64,000 bases of DNA from DATATV01 sp036268615 (lineage in GTDB: Bacteria > Actinomycetota > Actinomycetes > Mycobacteriales > Pseudonocardiaceae): NCBI GenBank assembly GCA_036268615.1, contig DATATV010000134.1, positions 1-64,000 of the forward strand, given 5' to 3'. Positions 1 through 8,118 of this stretch are shown here, in pieces. Below the pieces are notes generated by a model. That model saw only the letters and a program-made list of their open reading frames with translations, did not search any database and was not told the origin of the DNA. The position numbers and the translations under genes are program-made. Numbering within the stretch: position 1 is the first letter of the stretch; every line of letters starts with the position of its first letter.

Positions 1-517
1 GGCCGATGAACATCCCGGCCAGGCCGGCCACCTGGTTGATGCCCAGGGCGAAGCCGCGCTGCTCCTTGGGGAACGCATCCGTGAGGATCGCGGCCGAGTT
101 CGCCATCAGCATCGACCCGCCGACGGCCTGCAACACCCGCCAGCCGATCAGCCACAGTGCGCCGTGCGCGGCGCGATAGGGATCGAAGGACAGCAGGATC
201 GAGGCCAGGGTGAAGACTGCAAAGCCCGCGTTATAGATCCTCACTCGGCCGAACATGTCGCCGAGGCGGCCCACGGTGACCACCAGGACGGCCTGGACCA
301 GCCGATAACCCATGATCATCCACAGCAGGTAGGCGATGTTGCCCGGGGCCAGTGGGTCCAGGTGCACGCCCCGGAAGATCGCCGGCAGGGCGATCAGCAC
401 GATCGAGCCGTCCAGTGCGGACATGAAGACCGCGGCGGTCGTGTTGGTCAGCGCCGTCCACTTGTACCGGTCGGCGGCCGACCGGAGGGCGGTGGGCGCC
501 TCGGCGGGATCAGTCAT
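1..517 (-). CDS. DHA2-type MFS transporter, partial (C-terminus outside window)
   Basis: Only the first ~172 residues lie in the window; the gene runs off the left edge. The start is the ATG at 517, preceded on the minus strand by a purine-rich GAGGAAG at good spacing. The protein opens MTDPAEAP and has hydrophobic helices, a D-x-S-I-V-type helix-1 motif (SALDGSIVLIALPAIF) and the loop GRLGDMFGRVR, which is the MFS motif A between helices 2 and 3. These are typical of the 14-helix drug:H+ antiporter-2 family of the plasma membrane. It lies just downstream of, and on the same strand as, a MarR regulator, so the two are probably co-transcribed and the exporter is likely under MarR control. The substrate cannot be read from the sequence. 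Confidence 0.85.
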   Translation of the reverse strand, partial: MTDPAEAPTALRSAADRYKWTALTNTTAAVFMSALDGSIVLIALPAIFRGVHLDPLAPGNIAYLLWMIMGYRLVQAVLVVTVGRLGDMFGRVRIYNAGFAVFTLASILLSFDPYRAAHGALWLIGWRVLQAVGGSMLMANSAAILTDAFPKEQRGFALGINQVAGLAGMFIG

Positions 518-548
518 CAGGTTGCTTCCTCGTGGTTTCGTCTCCGCG

Positions 549-989
549 TCAGATGTTCTGGGCCAGCCGCTCCAACAGCGGTGCTGCCGCGGTGAGCTGC
601 GCCAGTTCGGTCGGCGTGAACGCGCTGCTGGTCAAGGCCCGGGCGACGAGTTCGGCCCGCGCGTTGCGCTTGTTCTTGAGCGCCTCTTTGCCGGCCTCGG
701 TGACCGTCAGCACCACGCGTCGGCCGTCATCGGGGTCCGGGCGGCGTTCGATCAGGCCGCGGGTGCGCAGCGCGCTGAGCGTCGCACCCATCGCCTGTGC
801 GGTGATCTGCACCTCCCGGGCCAGGGCCGAGGAGGTGGCGGGGCCAAGTCGGTCCAGCCAGGACAGGGCGGTCCGTTCGGGCATGGTTAGCCCGCCTCCG
901 GTGGGTACCTGGCGCACCCGCCGCACCAGAACGCTGATGCTCGCCAGTAGCGCCGTGGCGACACCGGTCGGGTTCACATCGTCGACCAT
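549..989 (-). CDS. MarR-family transcriptional regulator
   Basis: The 146-residue protein has the MarR winged-helix layout: N-terminal dimerisation helix, a helix-turn-helix around residues 45-85 (SALAREVQITAQAMGATLSALRTRGLIERR) and the wing PDPDDGRRVVLTVTEAGK, a very typical MarR signature. The start ATG at 989 lies directly beside a long near-palindrome at 992-1021, so autorepression is likely. The stop is about 30 bp from the start of the downstream MFS exporter on the same strand, which fits a MarR-exporter operon responding to a small aromatic or drug ligand. The ligand is unknown. Confidence 0.93.
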   Translation of the reverse strand: MVDDVNPTGVATALLASISVLVRRVRQVPTGGGLTMPERTALSWLDRLGPATSSALAREVQITAQAMGATLSALRTRGLIERRPDPDDGRRVVLTVTEAGKEALKNKRNARAELVARALTSSAFTPTELAQLTAAAPLLERLAQNI

Positions 990-991
990 GT

Positions 992-1021
992 ACTAAGTCT
1001 ACCTTATCAGGTTGACTTAGT
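992..1021. promoter_or_regulatory. Near-palindromic operator of the MarR regulator
   Basis: ACTAAGTC at 992-999 is the exact reverse complement of GACTTAGT at 1014-1021, and inside these arms ACCT (1001-1004) pairs with AGGT (1009-1012). The 30-bp site begins 3 bp upstream of the marR start codon. MarR proteins bind such sites as dimers and usually repress themselves; the assignment to this protein is by position. Confidence 0.8.
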
Positions 1022-1041
1022 GACCACGGTCCTGTCGCGGC

Positions 1042-1093
1042 GGCCCTGTCGCGCCAGCGACAAGGGAGGGCCGGGAGCGAAGCGACCATCTTT
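1042..1093. repeat. Dispersed ~50-bp intergenic repeat, copy 1
   Basis: This stretch reads GGCCCTGTCGCG, then a variable centre, then GGAGCGAAGCGACCATCTTT. The same outer parts recur in the array at 13991-14125. It is non-coding here, between the marR promoter and the end of the next exporter gene. The function is unknown. Confidence 0.6.
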
Positions 1094-1247
1094 GTAAACT
1101 GGACGAGCGGCGCGCCGCCAGGAGGCTTGATCGGATCAACACACACGCCACTCAGGTCCCGGTTAGCGGTGGCCCCTTCAAAGCACGGTGGCCCCGGCGC
1201 GCTATTGGCGCGCCAGGGCCACGAACGAGTTGACGAGCTGTGCCGGT

Positions 1248-2699
1248 TCAGTCCACTTCGGTTGCTGCCCTGGACCTCCTCGGTAGCCCGATGGCGATCA
1301 CGCTGACCGTGAGCACGCCGATGATTGCCATCACCAACCAGGCCCGGTCATAGGTCGACAGTTGGTGCAGGCTGTGGCCGGCCAGCAGCGCCACGAAGAT
1401 CGCGACGCCCAGTGCGCTGCCCACCTGCCGGGCCATGTTGAGTACCGCGCTGCCGGTGGTCGCCCGTTCGTGCGGCAGTGAACTCGCCGCGGCCAACAGC
1501 GGCGCCTGGATGAAGCCGGCAGCCACCCCGCCCAAAATCGTGCCGGGCAGATAACCGACCACGTATTCGGGCGAGGACTTGGTGATCAGCACCCAATACG
1601 CGGCGGCGACGACAAATGCGATCGCGCCGATGCTCGCGGGCACCCGGCGGCCGAATCGGTTGGCCAGGCGGCCGCTGATGATCGCGCAGACCATTGCGGT
1701 GGCCGGGCCGGGAGCCAGCGCGAGGCCGGCCCGCAGGGGGCTGTAGCCCCACTGCTCCTCCAGGAACTGGATGGACACCAGCAACCACGCGGCGAAGTTG
1801 ACGAAGAACAGCAGCAGCGCGACGGTCGACACGGTGAAGTCGCGGTAGCGGAACAGGGCCGGTTCGATGACGGCGTGCGACACGGTTCGGATGCGCCACA
1901 GGGAGATGGCCAGGCCGACCACAAAACCGGCGATCAGCAGCAGTTCACTGGGACTGGACCAGCCCCAGGTCGGCCCCTGCACGGTGGCCAGCGCGAGCAT
2001 CGCGATGGTGTACAGCACCGCCACCACCGACACGGTGTCCGGCAGCTTCGAGCCGATGCCCGCCCGGACCTCGGGCAGCACGATCAGTCCGCCGATCACC
2101 ACCAGCACGCCGATCGGCACGTTCACCAGGTAGATCCACCGCCAGTTGACCGCGATCAGCAGGCCGCCGATCGTCGGGCCGGAGGCGCCGGCCACCGCGC
2201 CGACCGCGGCCCATGTGCCGACGACCATGTTGTGCTGGTGGCGGGGAAAACTGGGCAGCAGCAGGCCCAGCGAGGTGGGCACGATCATCGCCGCGCCGAT
2301 CGCCTGCACCGCTCGGCCGACGACCAGCACCGGCAGCGTCGGAGCGATCGCGCAGAGCGCCGAGGCGAGGGTGAAGGCGACGGTGCCCAGCAGCAGCACC
2401 CGGCGCCGGCCGAGGTGGTCGGCCAGTCGGCCGGCCGGCACGAGCAGTGCGGCGAAGACGATCGTGTAGGCGTTCAGCACCCAGGACAGGCCGCCCAGCG
2501 TGCTGCCGGCGAACGAGTGGGCCATCGCCGGCAGGCTGACGTTGACGATGAACACGTCCAGCTGTGCCATGAACGAGACCGCGCTGAGTACGACCAGCAC
2601 CGTCCACCGACGCGAGCCGGTGACCAGCGGCGACGGGGTGCTCCTACTGGGTGCTGGTGCTGGTGGTGTCGTGGTGGCGGCGTGTCTCGCTTCGGTCAT
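1248..2699 (-). CDS. DHA2-family MFS multidrug exporter (EmrB/QacA type)
   Basis: A 483-residue, 14-helix integral membrane protein. Helix 1 carries SFMAQLDVFIVNVSLPAMAHSF and the loop GRLADHLGRRRVLL is MFS motif A. The helix-5 antiporter motif C is visible as VGAVAGASGPTIGGLL. These define drug:proton antiporters of the EmrB/QacA group. The ATG at 2699 is preferred: an in-frame extension to 2960 would run through the operators and overlap the divergent regulator. It is transcribed divergently from an HxlR regulator, with two palindromes in the 111-bp gap, so it is very probably repressed by that regulator and induced by a toxic or redox-active compound. Confidence 0.93.
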   Translation of the reverse strand: MTEARHAATTTPPAPAPSRSTPSPLVTGSRRWTVLVVLSAVSFMAQLDVFIVNVSLPAMAHSFAGSTLGGLSWVLNAYTIVFAALLVPAGRLADHLGRRRVLLLGTVAFTLASALCAIAPTLPVLVVGRAVQAIGAAMIVPTSLGLLLPSFPRHQHNMVVGTWAAVGAVAGASGPTIGGLLIAVNWRWIYLVNVPIGVLVVIGGLIVLPEVRAGIGSKLPDTVSVVAVLYTIAMLALATVQGPTWGWSSPSELLLIAGFVVGLAISLWRIRTVSHAVIEPALFRYRDFTVSTVALLLFFVNFAAWLLVSIQFLEEQWGYSPLRAGLALAPGPATAMVCAIISGRLANRFGRRVPASIGAIAFVVAAAYWVLITKSSPEYVVGYLPGTILGGVAAGFIQAPLLAAASSLPHERATTGSAVLNMARQVGSALGVAIFVALLAGHSLHQLSTYDRAWLVMAIIGVLTVSVIAIGLPRRSRAATEVD

Positions 2700-2741
2700 G
2701 GCCGTGCCCCTCGTTTGTCCTGCGGTCGCGTGCCGGAGACT

Positions 2742-2801
2742 TTGTTCGTTCAATGAACAACTCTCGAACAAGGTAGCACGGCTTGTTCGTTGAATGAACA
2801 A
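2742..2801. promoter_or_regulatory. Two identical-type palindromic operators between exporter and HxlR regulator
   Basis: TTGTTCGTTCAATGAACAA at 2742-2760 and TTGTTCGTTGAATGAACAA at 2783-2801 differ only at the central base and are each near-perfect dyads. Start to start they are 41 bp apart, about four helical turns, so both present to the same DNA face. Site 2 lies just before the hxlR start and site 1 about 43 bp before the exporter start. Control of both genes by the HxlR protein is inferred. Confidence 0.85.
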
Positions 2802-2810
2802 AGCGAGGCT

Positions 2811-3359
2811 ATGATGGCCGTCATGGCGCTTCGACGGGACTACACGAGCCAGGTGTGCTCGATGGCGCGGACGCTGGAGATCGTCGGCGAACGATGGACC
2901 CTGCTCATCATCCGGGACTCGTTCTTCGGTGTGCGCCGGTTCAGCGATTTCCTTGTGCACCTTGGCATTCCCAAGGCCGTGCTGTCCGAACGCCTCGGCT
3001 CACTGGTCGACTGGGGCGTGCTCGCCCGGGAACTCGGCCGCGGCGGCCACGACGAGTACGTGCTGACCGAGAAAGGTGTTGCCCTGCGGCCGGTTCTGCG
3101 TGCGCTGGGCGACTGGGGCGACGCGTTCTGCTCGCCGGACGGGCCGGTGCGGACCTATCGGCACCACGACTGCGGCGGCCGGCTGGACGACATCGACCAG
3201 TGCGAGACGTGCGGCCGGCGGGTGGCGCCGGCGGACATCCTGCTGGAGCCCGGCGCCGGCCTGAGCACCGACGCGACCGATCCGGTCAGCGCCGCGCTGC
3301 GCAGCCCGCACCGGCTGCTGACGCCGCTGGAGACCGGCAGCCGGGCCAGGGTGAGCTGA
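2811..3359 (+). CDS. HxlR-family winged-helix transcriptional regulator
   Basis: A 182-residue protein with the HxlR domain at residues ~10-105: CSMARTLEIVGERWTLLIIRDSFFGVRRFSDF, then GIPKAVLSERLGSLVDWGVL and the wing. The Cys near the N-terminus matches the redox-sensing Cys of many HxlR proteins. The C-terminal ~70 residues hold Cys pairs (HHDCGGRLDDIDQCETCGRR) that look like a small metal-binding knuckle, common in actinobacterial HxlR proteins. Three close ATGs (2811, 2814, 2823) follow a GCGAGG; 2811 is chosen but any is possible. It probably represses itself and the divergent exporter through the twin palindromes. Confidence 0.92.
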   Translation: MMAVMALRRDYTSQVCSMARTLEIVGERWTLLIIRDSFFGVRRFSDFLVHLGIPKAVLSERLGSLVDWGVLARELGRGGHDEYVLTEKGVALRPVLRALGDWGDAFCSPDGPVRTYRHHDCGGRLDDIDQCETCGRRVAPADILLEPGAGLSTDATDPVSAALRSPHRLLTPLETGSRARVS

Positions 3360-3374
3360 CCCCGGCGCACGGCT

Positions 3375-3415
3375 TGCGCATCAGCCTCACAGCAGTGCCG
3401 TGAGGCTGATGCGCA
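3375..3415. terminator. Bidirectional hairpin terminator
   Basis: TGCGCATCAGCCTCAC (3375-3390) and its exact complement at 3400-3415 form a 16-bp stem with a 9-nt loop. It sits between the convergent hxlR and MFS genes. There is no long U-tract, as usual for actinobacterial terminators. Confidence 0.85.
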
Positions 3416-3428
3416 GGGTGTGGGCGGA

Positions 3429-4859
3429 TCAGTCGTGCGCGGGCTGCGTCGCCCTGGTCGGTTGCGAGGCGGCCATCGGCTCGGGAGCGGCGTCCAGTGC
3501 CACGCCGGTGGTGCGCGGGCCGAGGATGCCGATGTCGGCCGCGACCACCACGAGGGCGGCGGCGACCACCACGAACAGCGTGGTCGGGCCGGCGTGGTTG
3601 AGCAGCGGTACCAGCACGAACGGCATGGCCGCGGTGGCCAGTCGGGACAGCGAGTAGGTGCCGCTGGCCGCGGTCGAGCGCAGCGCCGTCGGGAAGATCT
3701 CCGCCTGGTAGATGTGGTAGGCGTTGGAGAACACGTTGCTGGTCGCCGTGTAGAGGAAGCCGAACACGACGATGAGCACCATCGAACTGGAGTAGCCGAA
3801 CGCGATCCCGAACACCGCCATCACCAGCACCGAGCCGGTGACCAGGTGCTTGCGTTCGAACCGCTCGACCAGCGGCAGCGACAGCGCCGAACCAACCGGA
3901 TAGCCGACGAAGGTCATCGCGGTGAACAGCAGCGACGTCGAAACCGGATAGCCCTTGGCGGCCAACACCAGCGGGACCATCGTGCCGAAGCCGTAGTAGC
4001 CGACCGTCTGCAGGATGTGGAACAGCACCATCATTCCGGTGCGCCGCCGGTGTTGCGGCCCGAACAGCGCGCTGACCGGCGCCGCCTTGGTCCGGGTGAC
4101 GGCCGCGGCCGGCTGCTGGGCGGGCGTCGGCTGGTCGGGTGCGATCTGCCCGGCTTCCGCCTCGATCGCGCTCACCACCTGCTCGGCCTCCGCGCGGCGG
4201 CCGACCGAGGCCAGCCAGCGCGGCGACTCGGGCAGGCCACGACGCAACAGGAACACCAAACCGGCGCCGACCGCGCCGATCACGAACAGCCAGCGCCAGC
4301 CTGCGATGCCCAGGAACGTCTGCTGGGTCAGGCCGCGAGCCAGGAAGCCGACCGCCGGCACGCCGCAGAAGGCCAGCGTGTAGGCGATCGCGATGAACCG
4401 GCCGCGCTTCCTGGCCGGCAGCAGGTCGGTCAGGTAGGTGTCGGCCAGCGGGGGCTCGGCGCCAAGGCCGATGCCCGCGAAGAACCGGGTGATCAACAGC
4501 ATGACTGGTCCGACGCTGAACGCGCCGACGAACGAGAAGACCGCGTACAGCCCGAGATTGATCAGGAACGCACCGCGCCGACCGAACCGGTCGGCGACCC
4601 GGCCGAGCAGTAGCGCGCCCAGGAACATGCCCACGAAGGTGGAGGCGAGCAGCGGGGTGAGTTCGGACTTGGTCAGCGAGAACTGCTCGACCAGCACGGA
4701 GCTGAGCACGCCGGCCAGGAACACCTCGTAGAACTCGAAGAACAGGCCGAGCCCGACGGCGGTCGTCGCTCGGCGATGGGTGCGGGTGATCGGCAGCCGG
4801 TCCAGTCTGACCGCGATCGGGTCCGCTCCGGTGACAGGTGCACTGATGGGGTTCGCCAT
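3429..4859 (-). CDS. MFS importer, metabolite:H+ symporter type
   Basis: A 476-residue, 12-helix MFS protein. It carries FFEFYEVFLAG in helix 1, LLGRVADRFGRRGAFL as motif A and PESPRWL after helix 6, the classic sugar/organic-acid porter signature. A second RFERKHLV motif opens the C-terminal half. The ATG at 4859 follows AGGGAG at normal spacing. It is upstream of, and on the same strand as, an IclR regulator gene, and its promoter region has the motif also found before the CoA-transferase gene. This suggests uptake of the organic acid that the CoA-transferase and lyase degrade. The substrate is inferred only. Confidence 0.88.
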   Translation of the reverse strand: MANPISAPVTGADPIAVRLDRLPITRTHRRATTAVGLGLFFEFYEVFLAGVLSSVLVEQFSLTKSELTPLLASTFVGMFLGALLLGRVADRFGRRGAFLINLGLYAVFSFVGAFSVGPVMLLITRFFAGIGLGAEPPLADTYLTDLLPARKRGRFIAIAYTLAFCGVPAVGFLARGLTQQTFLGIAGWRWLFVIGAVGAGLVFLLRRGLPESPRWLASVGRRAEAEQVVSAIEAEAGQIAPDQPTPAQQPAAAVTRTKAAPVSALFGPQHRRRTGMMVLFHILQTVGYYGFGTMVPLVLAAKGYPVSTSLLFTAMTFVGYPVGSALSLPLVERFERKHLVTGSVLVMAVFGIAFGYSSSMVLIVVFGFLYTATSNVFSNAYHIYQAEIFPTALRSTAASGTYSLSRLATAAMPFVLVPLLNHAGPTTLFVVVAAALVVVAADIGILGPRTTGVALDAAPEPMAASQPTRATQPAHD

Positions 4860-4913
4860 CCGTCGTCTCCCTTGACTGTCGCTGGCTGGTACCGGTGTTC
4901 GATCATTTTGCAG

Positions 4914-4931
4914 ATTCACAATGTGATTTGG
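4914..4931. promoter_or_regulatory. Putative IclR operator, copy 1 (before MFS importer)
   Basis: ATTCACAATGTGATTTGG matches the motif at 5948-5965 at 15 of 18 positions, all differences being transitions. It has a CAC-AAT-GTG dyad core and lies about 55 bp upstream of the importer start. Confidence 0.6.
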
Positions 4932-5019
4932 TCAACCATGATGTGACTGACAGGTGGGTGCAGTCAAGGGGCAGAACGGAAAAAGGTCAGACCTAACCGG
5001 GGTGGCGGCCGGCGCGGTG

Positions 5020-5823
5020 TCAGCTGCTGGTGCTGAGGCCGATGTCGATCCCGGGCCGGTAACCCAGCTTCTCCGAGGCGCGCTTGCCGGCCTCGATCAC
5101 CACGGGGGCCAGCTGCGGAATGTCCGCCGCGGACATCCGCTGGGTCGGCGCGCCGATCCCGATCGCGGCGCTGAGCTCGCCGTTCATGCCGAACACCGGC
5201 GCGCTCAGCGAGGCCGCACCGAGGTCGCGTTCCTCGAAGCTGCTCGCGTAGCCCGCTTCCCGGATCTGGCCGAGCTGGGCGGTGAGCAGTTCGATGTCCA
5301 CCACCGTGCGCGGGGTGAACTTGGTCAGGCCGTGCCCGATCGCGTCCCGGAAGGCCAGCCGGTCCCAGGCCAGGAAGACCTTGCCGGCCGAGCCGGCGTG
5401 CAGCGGCATGACCATGCCGACGACGAACAGCCGGATCACCGGGTGGCGTGACTCGGCGATCGAGATGACCGTGCGGAACGCGCCGTCGCGCACGTAGAGG
5501 CAGGCCGTTTCGCCGGTCTCGTCGCGCAGCTGGTGCAGCACAGGACGGGTGAGCCGGACCAGGTCGAGGCCGAAGGTGCCGGGGGCGGCCCAGCGGACCA
5601 GGCCGAGGCCGACCCGGTAGGTGTCCTCGTAGCGGTCGAGGAAGCCCTCGCGGACCAGGTTGTGCACCAGTCGTTGGCAGGTGCTCGCCGGCAGGCCGGT
5701 GGCGCGGGTGATCTGTTGCAGGGTCTGCTCGGGGCACTCAATGGTGAACGACTCAAGGATCTGCTTGAACTTGTGCAGCACCAGCACCGGCGTGGTGCCG
5801 CCGCGTTCTTCCGTCGTCGCCAT
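5020..5823 (-). CDS. IclR-family transcriptional regulator
   Basis: A 267-residue IclR protein. The N-terminal winged helix spans residues ~15-75 (HKFKQILESF, then LQQITRATGLPASTCQRLVHNLVREGFL). The C-terminal ligand domain has LHQLRDETGETACLYVRDG, PLHAGSAGKVFLAW and a Ser-rich end typical of the family. The ATG at 5823 (MATTEERGG) aligns with family starts. It lies between the importer and the divergent CoA-transferase, and the same 18-bp motif precedes both, so it probably regulates both in response to an organic acid. Confidence 0.93.
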   Translation of the reverse strand: MATTEERGGTTPVLVLHKFKQILESFTIECPEQTLQQITRATGLPASTCQRLVHNLVREGFLDRYEDTYRVGLGLVRWAAPGTFGLDLVRLTRPVLHQLRDETGETACLYVRDGAFRTVISIAESRHPVIRLFVVGMVMPLHAGSAGKVFLAWDRLAFRDAIGHGLTKFTPRTVVDIELLTAQLGQIREAGYASSFEERDLGAASLSAPVFGMNGELSAAIGIGAPTQRMSAADIPQLAPVVIEAGKRASEKLGYRPGIDIGLSTSS

Positions 5824-5947
5824 AGCTCGTTCTGTGCCGTCTCGCCGTTGGCCCGCCAGGTGGCCGACCGGTCGTCCCGCTGGCTGCTGAGTGTAGTCAC
5901 TGTCCGCACCTTGACGCAGCACGATCCGCCCGTATTCTGAGTTGGAA

Positions 5948-5965
5948 ACTCACGATGTGGTTTGG
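5948..5965. promoter_or_regulatory. Putative IclR operator, copy 2 (before CoA-transferase)
   Basis: ACTCACGATGTGGTTTGG ends 8 bp before the CoA-transferase ATG and overlaps its GGAG ribosome-binding region. It matches the motif at 4914-4931. A repressor bound here would block translation-proximal DNA, consistent with IclR repression. Confidence 0.6.
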
Positions 5966-5973
5966 AGTCGACA

Positions 5974-7185
5974 ATGGGTGATCGGGGACCTCTGGACGGG
6001 GTGCGGGTGGTCGAGCTCGGCAACTTCATCGCCGCGCCCACCGCGGGCCGGCTGCTGGCCGACTTCGGCGCGGACGTGATCAAGGTCGAACGGCCGGGCA
6101 CCGGGGACGAACTGCGCCGCTGGCGACTGCACGGCGGCGACACCTCACTGCTGTTCCGCACGCTCGGGCGCAACAAGCGGTCCATCACGCTGGACCTGCG
6201 CCAGCCCGCCGGGCAGGAGATCGCCCGGCGGCTGATCACGCGCGGCGACGTGCTGCTGGAGAACTTCCGACCCGGCACGCTGGAGCGGTGGGGCCTCGGC
6301 CCCGACCAGTTGCACGAGCTGAACCCGGACCTGGTGGTGGTGCGGGTGTCCGGCTACGGCCAGACCGGGCCGTACCGGGACCGGCCGGGTTTCGGTGGGG
6401 TCGCCGAGGCGATCGGCGGACTGCGGGCCCTCACCGGTTATCCCGATCTGCCGCCCACCCGGGTCGGCGTGAGCCTGGCCGACTCGGTCGCCGGGCTGTA
6501 TGCGGTGATCGGTGCCCTGCTCGGGTTAGCGCGCCGCGAGCGGGCGGCCGGGCCGAGCGGTGAGGTGGTGGATGTCGCGCTGTACGAGGCTGTCTATTCG
6601 CTGATGGAGTCGCTGATCCCGGATTTCGACGCGTTCGAGGTGGTGCGCGGGCCGGCCGGGTCGGCGCTGCCCGGGGTGGCGCCGTCCAACACCTACCGGT
6701 GCGCGGACGACAAGTACATCGTGATCAGCGGCAACGGCAATGCGATCTACCAGCGGCTGATGCGCGCGATCGGCCGGTCCGACCTCGCCGCCGATCCCGC
6801 CCTGGCCGACAACACCGGCCGGGTGGCCCACGCGGACCTGCTGGACCAGGCGATCGGCGCCTGGACGGCGACGATGACGCAGGAGGCGGCCGAGGCGGAC
6901 CTGCTCGCGGTCGGCGTGCCCAGCGGGCCGATCCTGACCGCCGAGGACATCGTGAAGGACCCGCACTTCCAGGCCAGGGGCATGATCGATCGCCGCCGGG
7001 TGCGGATCGACGGCGACCACACGACCGAGGTCGCCTTCCCGGGCATCGTGCCCACGCTCACCCGCAGGCCCGGCCGGACCAGGTCGCTGGGCCCCGAACT
7101 CGGTGAGCACACCGAGGCCGTGCTGGCCGAACTCGACATCGACATCAACACGCACGCGAAGCTGCGCGAACAAGGAGTGATCTGA
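5974..7185 (+). CDS. CaiB/BaiF family (class III) CoA-transferase
   Basis: A 403-residue cytoplasmic enzyme. The N-terminus LDGVRVVELGNFIAAPTAGRLLADFGADVIKVERPGTGD is the family hallmark, followed by LRQPAGQEIARRLI and GQTGPYRDRPGF. The catalytic Asp that forms the aspartyl-CoA anhydride in formyl-CoA transferase corresponds to D170 in LADSVAGLY. The ATG at 5974 has GGAG upstream. It moves CoA between carboxylic acids, here probably succinyl-CoA to a C5-C6 dicarboxylate. The next gene starts 1 bp after its stop and encodes an HMG-CoA-lyase-type enzyme, so the acyl-CoA made here is probably cleaved there. Confidence 0.93.
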   Translation: MGDRGPLDGVRVVELGNFIAAPTAGRLLADFGADVIKVERPGTGDELRRWRLHGGDTSLLFRTLGRNKRSITLDLRQPAGQEIARRLITRGDVLLENFRPGTLERWGLGPDQLHELNPDLVVVRVSGYGQTGPYRDRPGFGGVAEAIGGLRALTGYPDLPPTRVGVSLADSVAGLYAVIGALLGLARRERAAGPSGEVVDVALYEAVYSLMESLIPDFDAFEVVRGPAGSALPGVAPSNTYRCADDKYIVISGNGNAIYQRLMRAIGRSDLAADPALADNTGRVAHADLLDQAIGAWTATMTQEAAEADLLAVGVPSGPILTAEDIVKDPHFQARGMIDRRRVRIDGDHTTEVAFPGIVPTLTRRPGRTRSLGPELGEHTEAVLAELDIDINTHAKLREQGVI

Positions 7186-7186
7186 G

Positions 7187-8101
7187 ATGACCGCACCGGT
7201 CGAACAGGTCCTGATCACCGAGGTCGTCCTGCGCGACGGCCTGCAGGACGAACCGCTGACCGTGCCGACGCACGAGAAGGTCCGGCTGGCCCGGGGTCTG
7301 GTCGATGCCGGCCTGCAATCCCTTGAGGTGGGCTCGTTCGTGTCCGCCCGGCGGGTGCCGCAGCTGGCCGACACCGGTCAGCTGCTGGGCGAGCTCGGCC
7401 CGAGCACCGGGGCGGCACTGCATACCCTGGTGTTCACCGAACGCGGTGCGCGGCAGGCGATCGAGGCCGGCGCGCGGTCGGTGCGGCTGATCGTGTCGGC
7501 GAGCGAGGGCCACAGCAAGGCCAACTCCGGGGTGGGCACCTCGGCGGCGGTGGACCGGCTGCTGGCCTGCGCGGAACTGCTTGGCCCGGCCGGGGTCGCG
7601 GTCGAGGCGTGCATCGCGACCGCGTTCGTGTGTCCCTTCGACGGGGACACCGATCCCGCGGTGGTGGCCGGCATCGCCGAGCGGCTGGTCGGGCTGGGGG
7701 CGCGGGTCGTGCATCTGGCGGACACCATTGGTGCGGCCAATCCCAGCCAGCTGCACGACACCGTGTCGGCCGTGCGGGACCGAATCCCGGACACCGCACT
7801 GGGATTGCACCTGCACAACACCTACGGGATGGCGTCGGCCAATGCCTGGGCGGCGCTGCGACTGGGGATTCGGCGGTACGACGCGTCGCTCGGCGGGATC
7901 GGCGGGTGCCCGTTCGCGCCCGGAGCGTCGGGCAACCTCGCCACCGATGACCTGGTGAACCTGTTCCACCGGGAGGGCATCGCCACCGGGATCGATGTGC
8001 GGAAGTTGGCTGTGCTGCGGGATCAGGTCGCGGTCGCGGTGGGGCATCCGCTGGCGTCGGCACTCGCGTCGGTGCCGGCCGTCCCCGCTGCGTTGCGCTG
8101 A
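7187..8101 (+). CDS. Hydroxymethylglutaryl-CoA lyase-type enzyme
   Basis: A 304-residue TIM-barrel enzyme of the HMG-CoA lyase/DRE-TIM group. It conserves the substrate-activating RDGLQDE (R16, D17), the metal-binding HxH (H208, H210 in GLHLHNTYG) and the signature GGCPFAPGASGNLAT with the catalytic Cys at 241. All elements known to be needed for cleaving 3-hydroxy-3-methylglutaryl-CoA to acetoacetate and acetyl-CoA are present. The start ATG is 2 nt beyond the CoA-transferase stop and is served by AAGGAG within that gene, implying translational coupling. A related 3-hydroxyacyl-CoA substrate such as a citramalyl-type CoA cannot be excluded. Confidence 0.92.
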   Translation: MTAPVEQVLITEVVLRDGLQDEPLTVPTHEKVRLARGLVDAGLQSLEVGSFVSARRVPQLADTGQLLGELGPSTGAALHTLVFTERGARQAIEAGARSVRLIVSASEGHSKANSGVGTSAAVDRLLACAELLGPAGVAVEACIATAFVCPFDGDTDPAVVAGIAERLVGLGARVVHLADTIGAANPSQLHDTVSAVRDRIPDTALGLHLHNTYGMASANAWAALRLGIRRYDASLGGIGGCPFAPGASGNLATDDLVNLFHREGIATGIDVRKLAVLRDQVAVAVGHPLASALASVPAVPAALR

Positions 8102-8118
8102 GCCTCCCTCCTGGTCGG

